This document shows positions 36,311 through 45,574 of a stretch of 64,000 nucleotides of DNA, piece by piece (position 1 is the stretch's first letter; every line of letters begins with the position of its first letter). Under the pieces are notes generated by a model. That model was not told where the DNA came from. It made no database searches and worked only from the letters and a program-made list of their open reading frames with translations. Both the position numbers and the translations under genes were made by a program. This stretch comes from Adenanthera pavonina (taxonomy: Eukaryota > Streptophyta > Magnoliopsida > Fabales > Fabaceae): NCBI GenBank assembly GCA_026686845.1, contig JAIVEN010000014.1, positions 35,424,001 to 35,488,000 on the forward strand, given 5' to 3'.

Positions 36311-38317
36311 TCTCAACTTTGGCGAGTGCGCCTGCCTCTGTGTCATATCAGTCAAAAATGCTACTCATTATTTATTCTTGTCAGAACGGTACGCCGGGAG
36401 GACTATAAATAATTCTTTTTTTAATGCAAGAGGATAAATAATTAAATATTCATGATTTTTGCTTATAAATAAATATAAAAATTGATGAGCATCAATATCA
36501 ATAACAAAAGATATATAATCAAATATATATTTAAAAGAAAAATAATGTCACTTTACTATACATCATAGGTAGATTTTCTTCCCCTCTCCGTGGGACATGG
36601 ATGTGCGAGGATGGGGGTATTTTATTTAATTTTAAAATATATTAAATTTAAAAAAAATTTATCATTACCTCTCCTGCTCCAAAATAAATTATATTAAATA
36701 ATATTAATTAAAATTAATATAAATCCTAGAATTAAAAAATATTAAATTTAAAAAAGAACATGAACCCCATCTAAAAAGGGGAAAAAGGACTCTATTTACA
36801 AAAAAAAAGATAAATAAAAAAATGGAATTACTTAAATTAAAAAAAAAAAAAAAGAAATGACACGGAGTCCAAAGTAGGATGGAGCCCTAGCTAATAGATA
36901 TTATCGGCTCCACTCTATTATATATGAATATATTGATTTTTATTATATATTAATTTATGTGTTGAGTTTTTTTTTTTTTGTAAAGATTAGGTAAGTAAAT
37001 CTACTTTATAAAATTTTAGAAACGGAAAAGAGTTAATTTTAATGCCATATTTGTTCTCTTTTAAGGAGAACAGAATAGAACAAATAATAAAAAAAAACTC
37101 TTGTATGAATACTATTATATTTTTTTAGGCAAAAAAAAAAAAAGGAAAGAATACTATCATAATTTTTAATAGAGATAAAATTATAATAAATATGAGAGAT
37201 GTCGAATTTGTTTTGTGCAATATAATGGTGTATTTTTTATGAGATGTCAAATTAGGAAAAAAAAATAGGAATGAATGAAAAAAAAATGAAAAAGAAAGGG
37301 AAAATTGAATGATTTATATATGACATGTACCCTCAACTTGGCTAAAGAGAGAAAATAGGGAGCAGAGAAAATCGAGAGAAGAGAAAAGAAAAGTGGGGGA
37401 GGGGATTGATTTTCTCTCCATATGCTTGGTTGAACAGAAGAAATCAAGGAAAAGAGAAAATTAACTAATTTTACATTGATAATAATACCCTTATTATTTT
37501 TAGAAATATATTTACATATTATAAAACGTGTTATTCTACTATATTATTTACATAATTTCCATATCATATTAATAAATAAAATTAAAATTACATTTTAATT
37601 TTAATCTTAATTTAAAATTATTTTATCCAACCTTAATTTTATTAAATTTTTAAAATCATTTTTATACATTGATTTCAAAAATTTTAAAATAATATTAAAA
37701 TTAAAAATATATAACATATCAATATTTGGATCTAAAAATAACATAGATATTTTTCTCTAAATAACAACATAACATTACATTAAGAAGCAATACACTATAA
37801 TAAAAACAAGGAAAACAAAATTTGACATAACAAATATAATTAAACATAGTCTAATTAGAATACTAAAGTGATAACTAAGTTCAAAATTTAAGGCATTTAT
37901 CTAACTTATGATTAAAATTTAAATATGTAATTAGTGAAAAAAAGTTCGTGGATAATTTTAGAATGAGAATTTTCTCTCCAAAATCTCTCTATTTTGGGAG
38001 AAAAAAAGTTATGGGAAAATCATGTGGGACCCATACATTATTTTCCCCTCATTTTTCTCTCTCCCTCACTTTTCTCTCCTTAGTCAAACAACAGAAAATA
38101 TAATTTTCTCCCCAGTTTTCTTTTCTACTTTTCTTTCCCCCCTCTCTTCACCAGTGCCGGGCAAAGTGGTAGAGAGATATGTAAGGAATATGGATGGACA
38201 TTGAATATAAAAATTTTTAAATTAAAAAAATAAATGAATAATAGGTATGATAAAATTGGAAAGGTAAAAATAAAATAAAAATTCAATAACATAATTTTGT
38301 AAATAAAAAAAAATTTT
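36311..38317. other. Intergenic between the FDM-like gene and the viral insert
   Basis: AT-rich, with A/T homopolymers, GA-rich sequence at 37345-37410 and pyrimidine-rich sequence at 38040-38150 that partly complement each other. No gene or clear mobile element end was found. Confidence 0.5.
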
Positions 38318-38374
38318 CTATAGAAGATATAAGAGAGAGAACTTTTTAATCATGTCTTAAACCTCTTCTTCTAC

Positions 38375-38428
38375 CTCACTCATAATACAAAAGCATCTAA
38401 TAATACACAAAAGGACTGTCGGACGACT
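38375..38428. repeat. Direct repeat A, junction copy
   Basis: 54 bp identical but for one base to 39215-39268. It starts CTCACTCATAATACAAAAGC and ends GACGACT. At this site it abuts repeat B through a shared GACT. Confidence 0.93.
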
Positions 38429-38465
38429 AAGAAGAGGAAGTTTAGTATTATTTATTCTGACATTT
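38425..38465. repeat. Direct repeat B, junction copy
   Basis: 41 bp matching 45534-45574 with about five changes (GACTNAGAAGAGGAAGTT at the start, CTGACATTT at the end). It is the terminal redundancy of the viral unit. Confidence 0.88.
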
Positions 38466-38669
38466 TTGGGTATGTGAGTAATTTCAACAAGATTATCAAT
38501 CTTGCTGGTTGAGGATTTCTTGACAGAAGAAGGGAGGTTTTCTAAGGAGAAGGCAGAAGAAAGACGGACAGGTTTAAGTGAGGTCGAAGAAGAGGTTTTC
38601 AGACATGATTAAAAAGTTCTCTCTCTCATATCTTCTATAGATATATTAACAACTTGACTATGGCGTTTT

Positions 38670-38681
38670 GGTTTGATACCA
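38670..38681 (-). promoter_or_regulatory. Primer-binding-site-like motif of the viral leader
   Basis: The minus strand reads TGGTATCAAACC, 10 of 12 matches to the initiator-Met tRNA site used by caulimovirids (TGGTATCAGAGC). It lies about 390 nt downstream of the leader start inferred from the TATA box. The position is plausible; the two mismatches leave doubt. Confidence 0.45.
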
Positions 38682-39090
38682 AGTCGGGGTCCCAAACTAG
38701 TAACATAAGAACAAGGGCTTAAGGTGACCACTCTATTAAGAAGATTATGATAATCCAGCTTTCATTCGAGTATAAAACGGCCTCTCCTGGGCACCAACAA
38801 CTCAAGGACGACCTTAGGATTATCACTTTCAATCTTGAATAGAATAATCAGCTTGAACTCTTGAAACATAGTTACAGGATTATTACTGGAGCATGGATCT
38901 AGGTCAGATTTGTTCTGATACACAGGTTCCTCTATTGAGGCAAGTGTAGAGCATACTTGAATCTAAGATAACCAGTTCATTGATATATCTATGTCAGAGT
39001 TTCAGAGAGAGAGAGGTCTTTTAGAAAGAAAGCATTTTTATTGTAGAGAGGAGGAGTTTTTCCAAGTCTTAATTCCTCCTTATGTTACAA

Positions 39091-39102
39091 CCCTTTTATA
39101 GA
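39091..39102 (-). promoter_or_regulatory. TATA box of the viral pregenomic promoter
   Basis: The minus strand reads TCTATAAAAGGG, a strong plant TATA box, in the non-coding region after the last viral ORF. Transcription from about 30 nt downstream would run through the leader and, in a circular genome, into the movement protein. TGACG, an as-1-like core, occurs on the plus strand at 39261-39265. Promoter role is inferred. Confidence 0.55.
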
Positions 39103-39214
39103 TGAAGGGTTTCACACACTAAGCTCACACATCACACTCAAGGCCAACAACATCTAGTGGGCATTAACAGCCTGTCACTCAAAGATAAACTTTACAGGTA
39201 AAAAGCATCTGACA

Positions 39215-39268
39215 CTCACTCATAATACAAAAGCATCTAATAATACACAAAAGGACTGTCTGACGACT
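39215..39268. repeat. Direct repeat A, genomic-order copy
   Basis: Source-position copy of the 54-bp repeat seen again at 38375-38428. It lies between the last viral ORF and the TATA box. Confidence 0.93.
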
Positions 39269-39288
39269 GTTGGTAGAAACGATAAAGA

Positions 39289-39657
39289 CTAAAAATTCTT
39301 GCATATGGGCTCATGATGACGGTCTTTATTCTTTATGTCACATCTTAGTTTCTTTTTTTTCTTTTTGGCATCCTTTAGCTGTATGCATTCCAGCTCATGC
39401 TCAAAATTATCTTTAGTGATTTTTGGCAGTTCTTGATGTTGTGACAGAAAGTCCTGGAGGAAATGAGGGTCCACATCATTAGGGTCTTGTGACTCTATGA
39501 TCCTGGTAGGGTCAAGATACCAATCCGGATCCTCATCTTCTGAGATGTCTGTTATAGGTAGATCCTTTGAGGATGAGGCTGAAGGTCCTTCTGAAGGTTC
39601 TGCTGGAGCTAAAGAGAACTGAGGCCATTCAAAAGATATGGCTTGTCCAGTGGTCAT
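39289..39657 (-). pseudogene. Viral tail ORF, 122 codons
   Basis: An open minus-strand frame follows the RNase H region. Its first 80 residues are acidic (TDISEDEDPDWYL); a Lys-rich patch near residues 98-104 precedes the end. No family motif was recognised. By position it is the 3'-terminal coding part of the viral unit, before the leader. Between it and the RNase H frame (39658-40113) is viral sequence without one open frame. Confidence 0.5.
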
Positions 39658-40113
39658 TACTTCATTTGGATCAAAAAATTCTCCGGGTAAGAGTTCAAGT
39701 GAAGTATGGACTTAATCAGTAACACAACCCCTGAAACTATTAAGTTTCAAAAGATAATCTCTTAAGTCATTAATAACTTCAATTTGCCTTAATGGCTAGT
39801 GCATGGCTGTGCCCCAAAGATGAGTTTGAACAGCAGTGAAGAGGTGTCCAAGATGATCTGCTTCATAAGGCCTGTGAAGAACAAAGAAAGAATAAACATG
39901 TTGCTGACGAGCAGGAATATTCTAAAGATTATTGTCAGTAATAACATTATAAAGTTTTCCCTTCCAAACAAGAAGAAGAGAATACTAAGACAAAAACGTG
40001 GCCAAAGGGGAATGGCTATTCTTCTTATCAGTCAGATACTGATAAGTGGATCTAGGAGGAAGAGCTATGGTACAAGCATACAGGGTAGACAAAGACCAAA
40101 CATACCACATAAA

Positions 40114-41004
40114 CTAAGAGGTTATGGGTCCTTTAACAAAGGGGATGACCAGATAAGGAAAAATATGGTCGAAATACTCAGGCTTAGGAGGAAGACCTGT
40201 AGCTTTAAGGAAGAGGTGAAGATAATGGAACAGACATTTACGAGCAATAACATTGACTTCTTGGACTGTGTTTGGGTAATATCCTGGAGGAAAAACTAAT
40301 TGTCTACCATGGTGGGAATACTGGGCAGGATTAGATATTTCTGAGATAGTGAGGATGAACAAAGGCGTTTTCCTAATGGTTGCAATTTGAGAAGATTTCT
40401 GAGGTCTAGAGAGGAGGTCTGCTAAGAAGTTGTGTTTTCCTTTAATATGTTTAACTGTGAATTTATAACGAGAAAACCAATCTTTCCATCGAAGGAGTTG
40501 CTTGTCTAGAAACATTTTCTTTTTCTGCTCAAGGATGACAGGAAATGACATGTTGTCCATCTCCACAGTAAATGGGTTAAAACTCAAGTAAAAACTGAAT
40601 TTTTCTATCCCTCTCTTTACTGCAAGAATCTCCTTGTAGATTGTGTGATAATACTTTTCAGATTCTTTGAACTGTCCACTAGCATGCGAACAGTAAAATC
40701 TTTTGTCTCCTTCTTGTTCGATGAGGACAGCTCCCCAATAATGGTCACTAGCATCAGTCTGCAAGATAAGATCACCTTTGTCGGAAATCTTGAGAGGTGG
40801 TGGATGCTGTACAATCTGCTTTAGCTTTTGGACAGCTTTTGTCTGGATGTCTGACCAAGCAGGTGGATTTTTTCTTAGCATTTTGGATAAGGGACTGGTG
40901 TATTGGGTTACACATGGAATGGAATCCCTGATGTAATTGACAATCCCTAAGAATTGCTGGACTTGTTTGGGAGTGAGCTGATCTGGATAATCAATAGTTT
41001 GCAA
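40114..41004 (-). pseudogene. Caulimovirid RT C-terminus and RNase H
   Basis: The frame opens inside the RT thumb/connection (QVQQFLGIVNYIR). RNase H motifs follow: LQTDASDHYWGAVL with the first catalytic Asp, HTIYKEILAVKRG with the Glu, VEMDN with the second Asp, and HIKGKHNFLADLLSR at the end with the last Asp. All four acidic positions are present. The frame is shifted relative to the upstream RT frame near 41005, so no continuous polyprotein is encoded. Confidence 0.85.
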
Positions 41005-41642
41005 GCAATGTGTGGGCTGGGCTGGAAGTATCCTTCAGAGAAGGTTATTCCAAGGAATTGGATTTGGGTCAAGCCTATTTGACTTTTTGTGGATGAAAGC
41101 ATGATTCCATATTTATTGACAATTTGGGAGAATTGGGCTAAGAGTTCTTTGTGGGCTTCCTCTGTTTCAGAAAACAAGAGGATATCATCAATGTATATTA
41201 AGGCCGAGTGAAGAATGGGCTGGAAGAGTTTCACCATTGCCTTTTGAAATAATGATGGAGCTGGCTTAAGCCCAAATGGCATGACTCTCCACTGATATTG
41301 AGCATTGGGGATACAGAAAGCCGTCTTATAACGATCATCTGGATGGATGCCCAATTGCCAAAATCCTGGTTTGAGATCAAATTTTGAAAAGATGGTGGCC
41401 TTCTTCAAATGGACTGTTTGGGTGTTAATCCTTGGCAAGGGAAACTTGTCATCTTGGAGAAAATGATTTAGTGGTTTATAATCAATGACGAATCTCTTTT
41501 TCTTTCTCCTTTTCTCTGCATCCTTTTCTGCATAAAAAGCTTGACATGCCCATAGAGAATTTGTAGGCTCAATTAATCCTTGACTCAGTAACTGAGCATA
41601 TTCTTCTCTGGCAAGACTTAAATCTTCTGGTGACATTCCCAA
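40947..41642 (-). pseudogene. Caulimovirid reverse transcriptase domain
   Basis: RT motifs in order: FVIDYKPLN, FPLPRI, FSKFDLKPGFWQ with the first metal-binding Asp, MPFGLKPAPSLFQ, and the YIDDILLF box with the Asp pair. The polymerase active-site residues are intact. The frame departs from the viral one near 41005 by a shift that leaves a short unrelated tail. It is the best preserved part of the insert. Confidence 0.88.
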
Positions 41643-41714
41643 ATGAGAAGCCTTAGTAGGGTTAATGTCTTCATTCCGCTTGAAGGGTAGGCGGATAAAG
41701 AATTCTTCATTCTT

Positions 41715-42800
41715 TCATAAAGGAGAAGGATGTTTAAACTGAGCATGACTTTCTGGGCATAATGGCAACAATTGATCTCTGAGAGTATCAAAACTAGGAG
41801 GTACTTGTTGAATGGTGAAAAAGTTACGAACTGTCTCCCATCGCATGAAAGAGGACTTGTATTTAATCCCCTTGGGGAGAATCTGTAAACCTCTGGTCAT
41901 ATGATAAATATCCATGCCAATTAACAAGTCTTTGTTAGGTAACTGACTGTCTAAAACTCTAGTCCATACAGTACAATTCGGGAAGAACTGTATACCAACC
42001 TTTCTTTTTGAGATAACATTGATCACAAAGGGATTTCCATCAGCAGCAGTAAAATATTCCTCATGTGACGTCCATTCCTCTGGAGGTAATACATGTGGCT
42101 TCATCACACAGTAACACGATCCTGTGTCAATAAAGCCAATAGCCTGAATAGGCTTTTCATACTTGCCAGTAAGTACTTTGACTTTGACATTTGGCAGAGG
42201 AACTGAGGAAGACTGAGGATTAACCAGATTAATTCGACATATTTGTCGGTCCGAACAGGAGTGTGAACAAGGACGCTGTATAGACAGGATTTTGTCATTT
42301 TCCTCTGAACTAGAATAATCATCTTGAGGGACTGCAAAAGCTATAGACTCATCCTGAAAGTCTTGTTCTTCTAAGACAGATTCAAGATCATCTTCTAATG
42401 ATAAAGATAATACTTTAATCATTTGATCAAGCATCTTGATATCCTTCTTTATCCGATTTGGACATTGTTTTGCAAAGTGACCACGTTTTCCACAGATATA
42501 ACACTTGTCAGATTTCTTCATAAAAGAAGATCGACATTTGAAAAACCTGAAAGGTTTCTTCTTTCTGGAATAAGGCTTCTTTTTTTGGGAAAACTTGAAG
42601 AAATGAGATTTCTTCTTGGAAGAAGGACATGAACAATCTTTTTTGTCCTTACACTTGATCTTCAAGTCTGGTCTTTTGCACACTTTGTAAAGCTGCACTT
42701 TGTCTTTTAAAACATTCTTGACAAACTTCTGTTGTTCACATAAGCGATCAAGGGTAGCTAAAGCCAATTGATAAATTTCTCCGAGAGATATTTGAGCCAT
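41715..42800 (-). pseudogene. Viral coat protein C-terminus (zinc knuckle) and aspartic protease
   Basis: A basic Lys-rich stretch (about residues 60-97) precedes a CCHC zinc knuckle, CYICGKRGHFAKQC, the nucleic-acid-binding part of caulimovirid coat proteins. An acidic serine-rich linker follows. The protease has FIDTGS (active-site Asp) and LLIGMDIYH further on. The frame is open for 361 codons. A stop near 41712 separates it from the RT frame. Confidence 0.85.
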
Positions 42801-42806
42801 GTCGCT

Positions 42807-43583
42807 TTATAAAGCATTAATAGACTTTTGTAATTCTGGTTGTAATTCTTCAAGAAGAGAGGCAATAAATACATGCCTAAGATTTACGTCATTTGCACCA
42901 CCAAGCATGTAATATTTTTCTAACATCCTGGTAAAATGTTTTTGCAAATCAGATCTTTGCAACGAACAACATTTCATCTCAAAGTAATCCTGTCGAGCCC
43001 TTTGGTCTATAATCCCAAAATCACCAATAAATTCCTTGTGAAGAATTCCAAGGAATTGGGGAATTGTATACTGGGCCATTTGAAGCTTTTGATATTAACT
43101 TAAACTGATAAATCATTCTCTGAGATTTCCAGTTATCCGTGACAGAAAATTTGATAACACATCATGAGTGTTGGCCTTAGGGTCGTTCATCTGAACATCA
43201 ATCCAAGCACCAAACTCATGCAGTTTTTCTCTCCATTGATGTGGAGGAAGATCATCAAAAGTGAAATAAGGGCCATTAGTAGGCCTGTGAGAATGAGCTG
43301 TGTTCTCATGAACAGATTTGATAGGATCTTCAATTATAGGGGCTGAGGTGGATTCTTGTGGTTCTGGAGGTGTATTATTAGGATTCATCATGAACATGGG
43401 TGGTATGCTGTTATCAGATTCTGATAATTCTGAATTAGACATTGTTGAGGAATCATCATCAAAATCTATAGAGGGTTCAGACAATTGTCCTATGGTAGCA
43501 ATGGACTTGTCTTTGGATAAAGATGGTTGGGCTTTAGGAGAAGGGGGAGGTGTCTGTATTTTGAGAGGTTTGAATGAAGGCAT
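42807..43583 (-). pseudogene. Viral coat protein core region, broken into two frames
   Basis: 43113-43583 (Ser/Pro/acidic-rich, then FDDLPPHQWREKLHEFGAW) and 42807-43079 (YTIPQFLGILHKEF, KCCSLQRSDLQKHF) continue each other across a break at about 43080-43112 and lead, after another break, into the zinc-knuckle frame. These are typical elements of the core domain shared by caulimovirid coat proteins and retroelement Gag. Confidence 0.7.
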
Positions 43584-43673
43584 AGGATATGAGGTTTGTG
43601 GGTCAATGGTCTGAAAGGTTGTCTTTGGAGGCTGTGATGGTTGAATTGGCTGAGATTTTTTGGCTATTTGTTT

Positions 43674-44108
43674 TTATCTTTTTCTGAGCTGCTGGAAAAT
43701 GGGATAGTTCATCTGGAAGGGTTCTCTGGTAATGGTTGGATAGGTTGGAGTGTATATGGGAGTGTATACAAAAGGTTTTGGTGGATAAGCAGGGGTTTTT
43801 GCTAGATCTCTTTCTATCCTTTGCAACTCATCTTTCACATGTTTCAGCTCTTGTTCTTTCTTTTGAAACTGTGAACCAGTGTATTTTGCTTCTATTAAGT
43901 CACGAAGCTTTTGGTCTAACTGCTGAGCTCTGGCTGAATATCTAAGATACAACTCTTTTACTTGTTCACCAAGATAATCCAAGCGACTGGTGAATGCATC
44001 AGTTTTATCATGAAGTTGTTCTAATCTGGTGTTTATCCTGTGAATGACTTTGTTTTGGCTTACTGAATTTTCAGTTTGCCAATTTAGAACTTCTTCAGTT
44101 TGAGACAA
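43674..44108 (-). pseudogene. Viral coiled-coil region
   Basis: A 144-codon frame begins with heptad-rich sequence (RLEQLHDKTDAFTSRLDYLG, then LKHVKDELQRIERDL) and ends in a Tyr/Pro/Thr-rich segment. Caulimovirids often carry such a coiled coil between movement and coat domains (virion-associated-protein-like). The function here is inferred from order only. Confidence 0.6.
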
Positions 44109-45011
44109 AGGCTTGGGTCCTTAGGGTGTCATTTGGTCTGGTTGAACAAAAGGTTGGGAAGAATATTTAGCTAGTTCATTGATCCTTCTTTCCAAAGCTG
44201 AAAAGTCATCATCATACTTTAGTTGGATCATGGCTATACAGAGAAGATCTTGTATTGGGGTTGAAGGAATGGGTTTGATAATGGGTTCTGGAACAAAAAC
44301 TGGTAAGGCAGTTTGTTCTAAAAAGAGACAAGAAGCTAAGTCTGAATGACCTAACTCTTTTAATAATTGATGGAAAATGGCTGGCTTGGGTGGAGGTTCT
44401 TTGTAAAAAGCAACCCATTTTCTTCTTTTGGATGTGGTGTGTTTAGGACCATGATCAAAATCATGATTTTTGTTGGGCTTGATCTATCTATAGGAAGGTT
44501 TCTATTTGAGGTAAGGGATTGGGTTGGAGTCTGGTAACTAACACAAGTTTTGTTCCGGTCCAATCCAGTTATCCCAGTCATAACAACCGCAGTCTGGATC
44601 ACATTCTTCTGGGGCTGCATCCCATACGAAGTGTCCATGTATTTTTGTAACAAAACAGGGCTTGGCATAGGCATCAACAGAATAAACTAAAACTTTTTCT
44701 TTATGCTTATAAGCAGGCTAAATGGACAAAATCTGGCCTTGATAAGATGACAGGCCTTGTCCAGGTCTCTTGAAGGTTGATTTGACAGTACCATCTTCAA
44801 GTCGTTCCAAAACAGGAGAGTCCACTGTATGAAGATCTCTGCGAGAAGAGTGAAATTCTTTCTCGTAGTTGTTAATCCATTCGTGGCATGATTTGTGCAA
44901 GTTTCTCCTTAGGAATTCGCCTAGGAATTTGAATAATAGAGGTATCCAATTGATTGGACACCATATACAAGGCATCGGTGGTGGAGTTGGGAAACTCCAG
45001 ATTGATGGCAT
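44109..45011 (-). pseudogene. Degraded viral region between movement protein and coiled coil
   Basis: Three frames carry pieces: 44718-45011 with Arg/Lys-rich traces and KRPGQGLSSYQG at its end, a Cys/Asp/Trp-rich piece near 44540-44690, and 44212-44418. Frame changes and stops are frequent, and no domain can be named with confidence. Confidence 0.5.
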
Positions 45012-45093
45012 GATCCTATAGCCGATAGATCATCTGATGATGCTGGGTGGCCATGGTGGCTCGCAGATCTTGCTCAGCACCATGGATTTGGAT

Positions 45094-45520
45094 TTATACC
45101 TTTTGACGGTGTGGAAGAGTCTCATCATCTAACTTGATATTGAAATCAGGCACTATTGTCATTACAACACTTCCGTTACTACAAGTGGTGAGCAAAGCAC
45201 CAATCATAGCGTTACCGTACGAGGTGTAAGTAGAATCCAGTATGGCTATCCTGGCTGTAGTAGGAATACCTTTCCTCCCATGGAGGGTGAGAACCAATCT
45301 GATGGCTCTAATATGCATATGAGTATACCCTTGTTGTTTCTATGAGTTGATCAATGGTTGAGGAATTTCAAGAGTAACATACTGTTCTGCAGTAGTGGTT
45401 TTCAAACCACACTGTTCAAGTTTAGAGCTGTGAATATACTCTTTGACATGAAGTCTAGGAGTATGAAGAATACAGGTAATCCTTTGCCTGAAAGACCTGG
45501 CGTATGCCCGATCTTGGGAA
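45094..45520 (-). pseudogene. Viral movement protein (30K superfamily), interrupted
   Basis: The minus strand encodes EQYVTLEIPQPLI, then an in-frame stop near 45340, then the block RLVLTLHGRKGIPTTARIA and IVPDFNIKL. The order and spacing match the 30K-type movement protein core of caulimovirids. The stop shows the copy cannot make the whole protein. The 5' part nearer 45534 is less clear. Confidence 0.75.
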
Positions 45521-45533
45521 AAGATGGCATAAG

Positions 45534-45574
45534 GACTTAGAAGAGGAAGTTCAGTATTTTCTATTCTGACATTT
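45534..45574. repeat. Direct repeat B, 5' copy (terminal redundancy of the viral insert)
   Basis: 41 bp at the 5' border of the viral unit, repeated at 38425-38465. Sequence beyond 45575 shows no viral similarity, so this marks the right border with host DNA. Confidence 0.88.

Larger units (their letters stand above)
38318..38640. repeat. Inverted repeat at the viral junction
   Basis: Arms of about 63 bp, 38318-38380 and 38577-38640, are reverse complements with about five differences, one an indel. The spacer of about 196 bp holds the end of the leader and the two other junction repeats. The right arm lies in normal leader order; the left arm is the misplaced copy. Confidence 0.9.
38318..45574 (-). 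mobile_element. Endogenous pararetrovirus (Caulimoviridae), about 7.1 kb, with terminal redundancy and rearranged 3' junction
   Basis: In minus-strand order: movement protein, connecting region, coiled coil, coat protein with zinc knuckle, aspartic protease, reverse transcriptase, RNase H, a small tail ORF, then a non-coding leader. This is the caulimovirid order. There are no LTRs and no integrase. The first 41 bp (45534-45574) recur with about five changes at 38425-38465, past the leader, so one unit of a circular genome is 38466-45574, about 7.1 kb, in the range of the family. Next to the redundancy, 38375-38428 repeats 39215-39268, and 38318-38380 is an inverted copy of 38577-38640. Several frames are broken, so it is treated as a non-functional fossil. 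Genus not assigned; layout is petuvirus/florendovirus-like. Confidence 0.88.

Noticed and set aside
38318..38640. Inverted repeat read as the ends of a DNA transposon
   Set aside because: Arms lie within viral leader sequence and one arm is in normal viral order; no target duplication outside the arms.
39799..40299. 166-codon plus-strand frame
   Set aside because: Antisense shadow of the viral region following RNase H; no protein family resemblance.
39215..45574. Reading the viral insert as an LTR retrotransposon
   Set aside because: No integrase domain, no LTRs of expected size, a 30K-type movement protein is present, and the terminal redundancy is only 41 bp.
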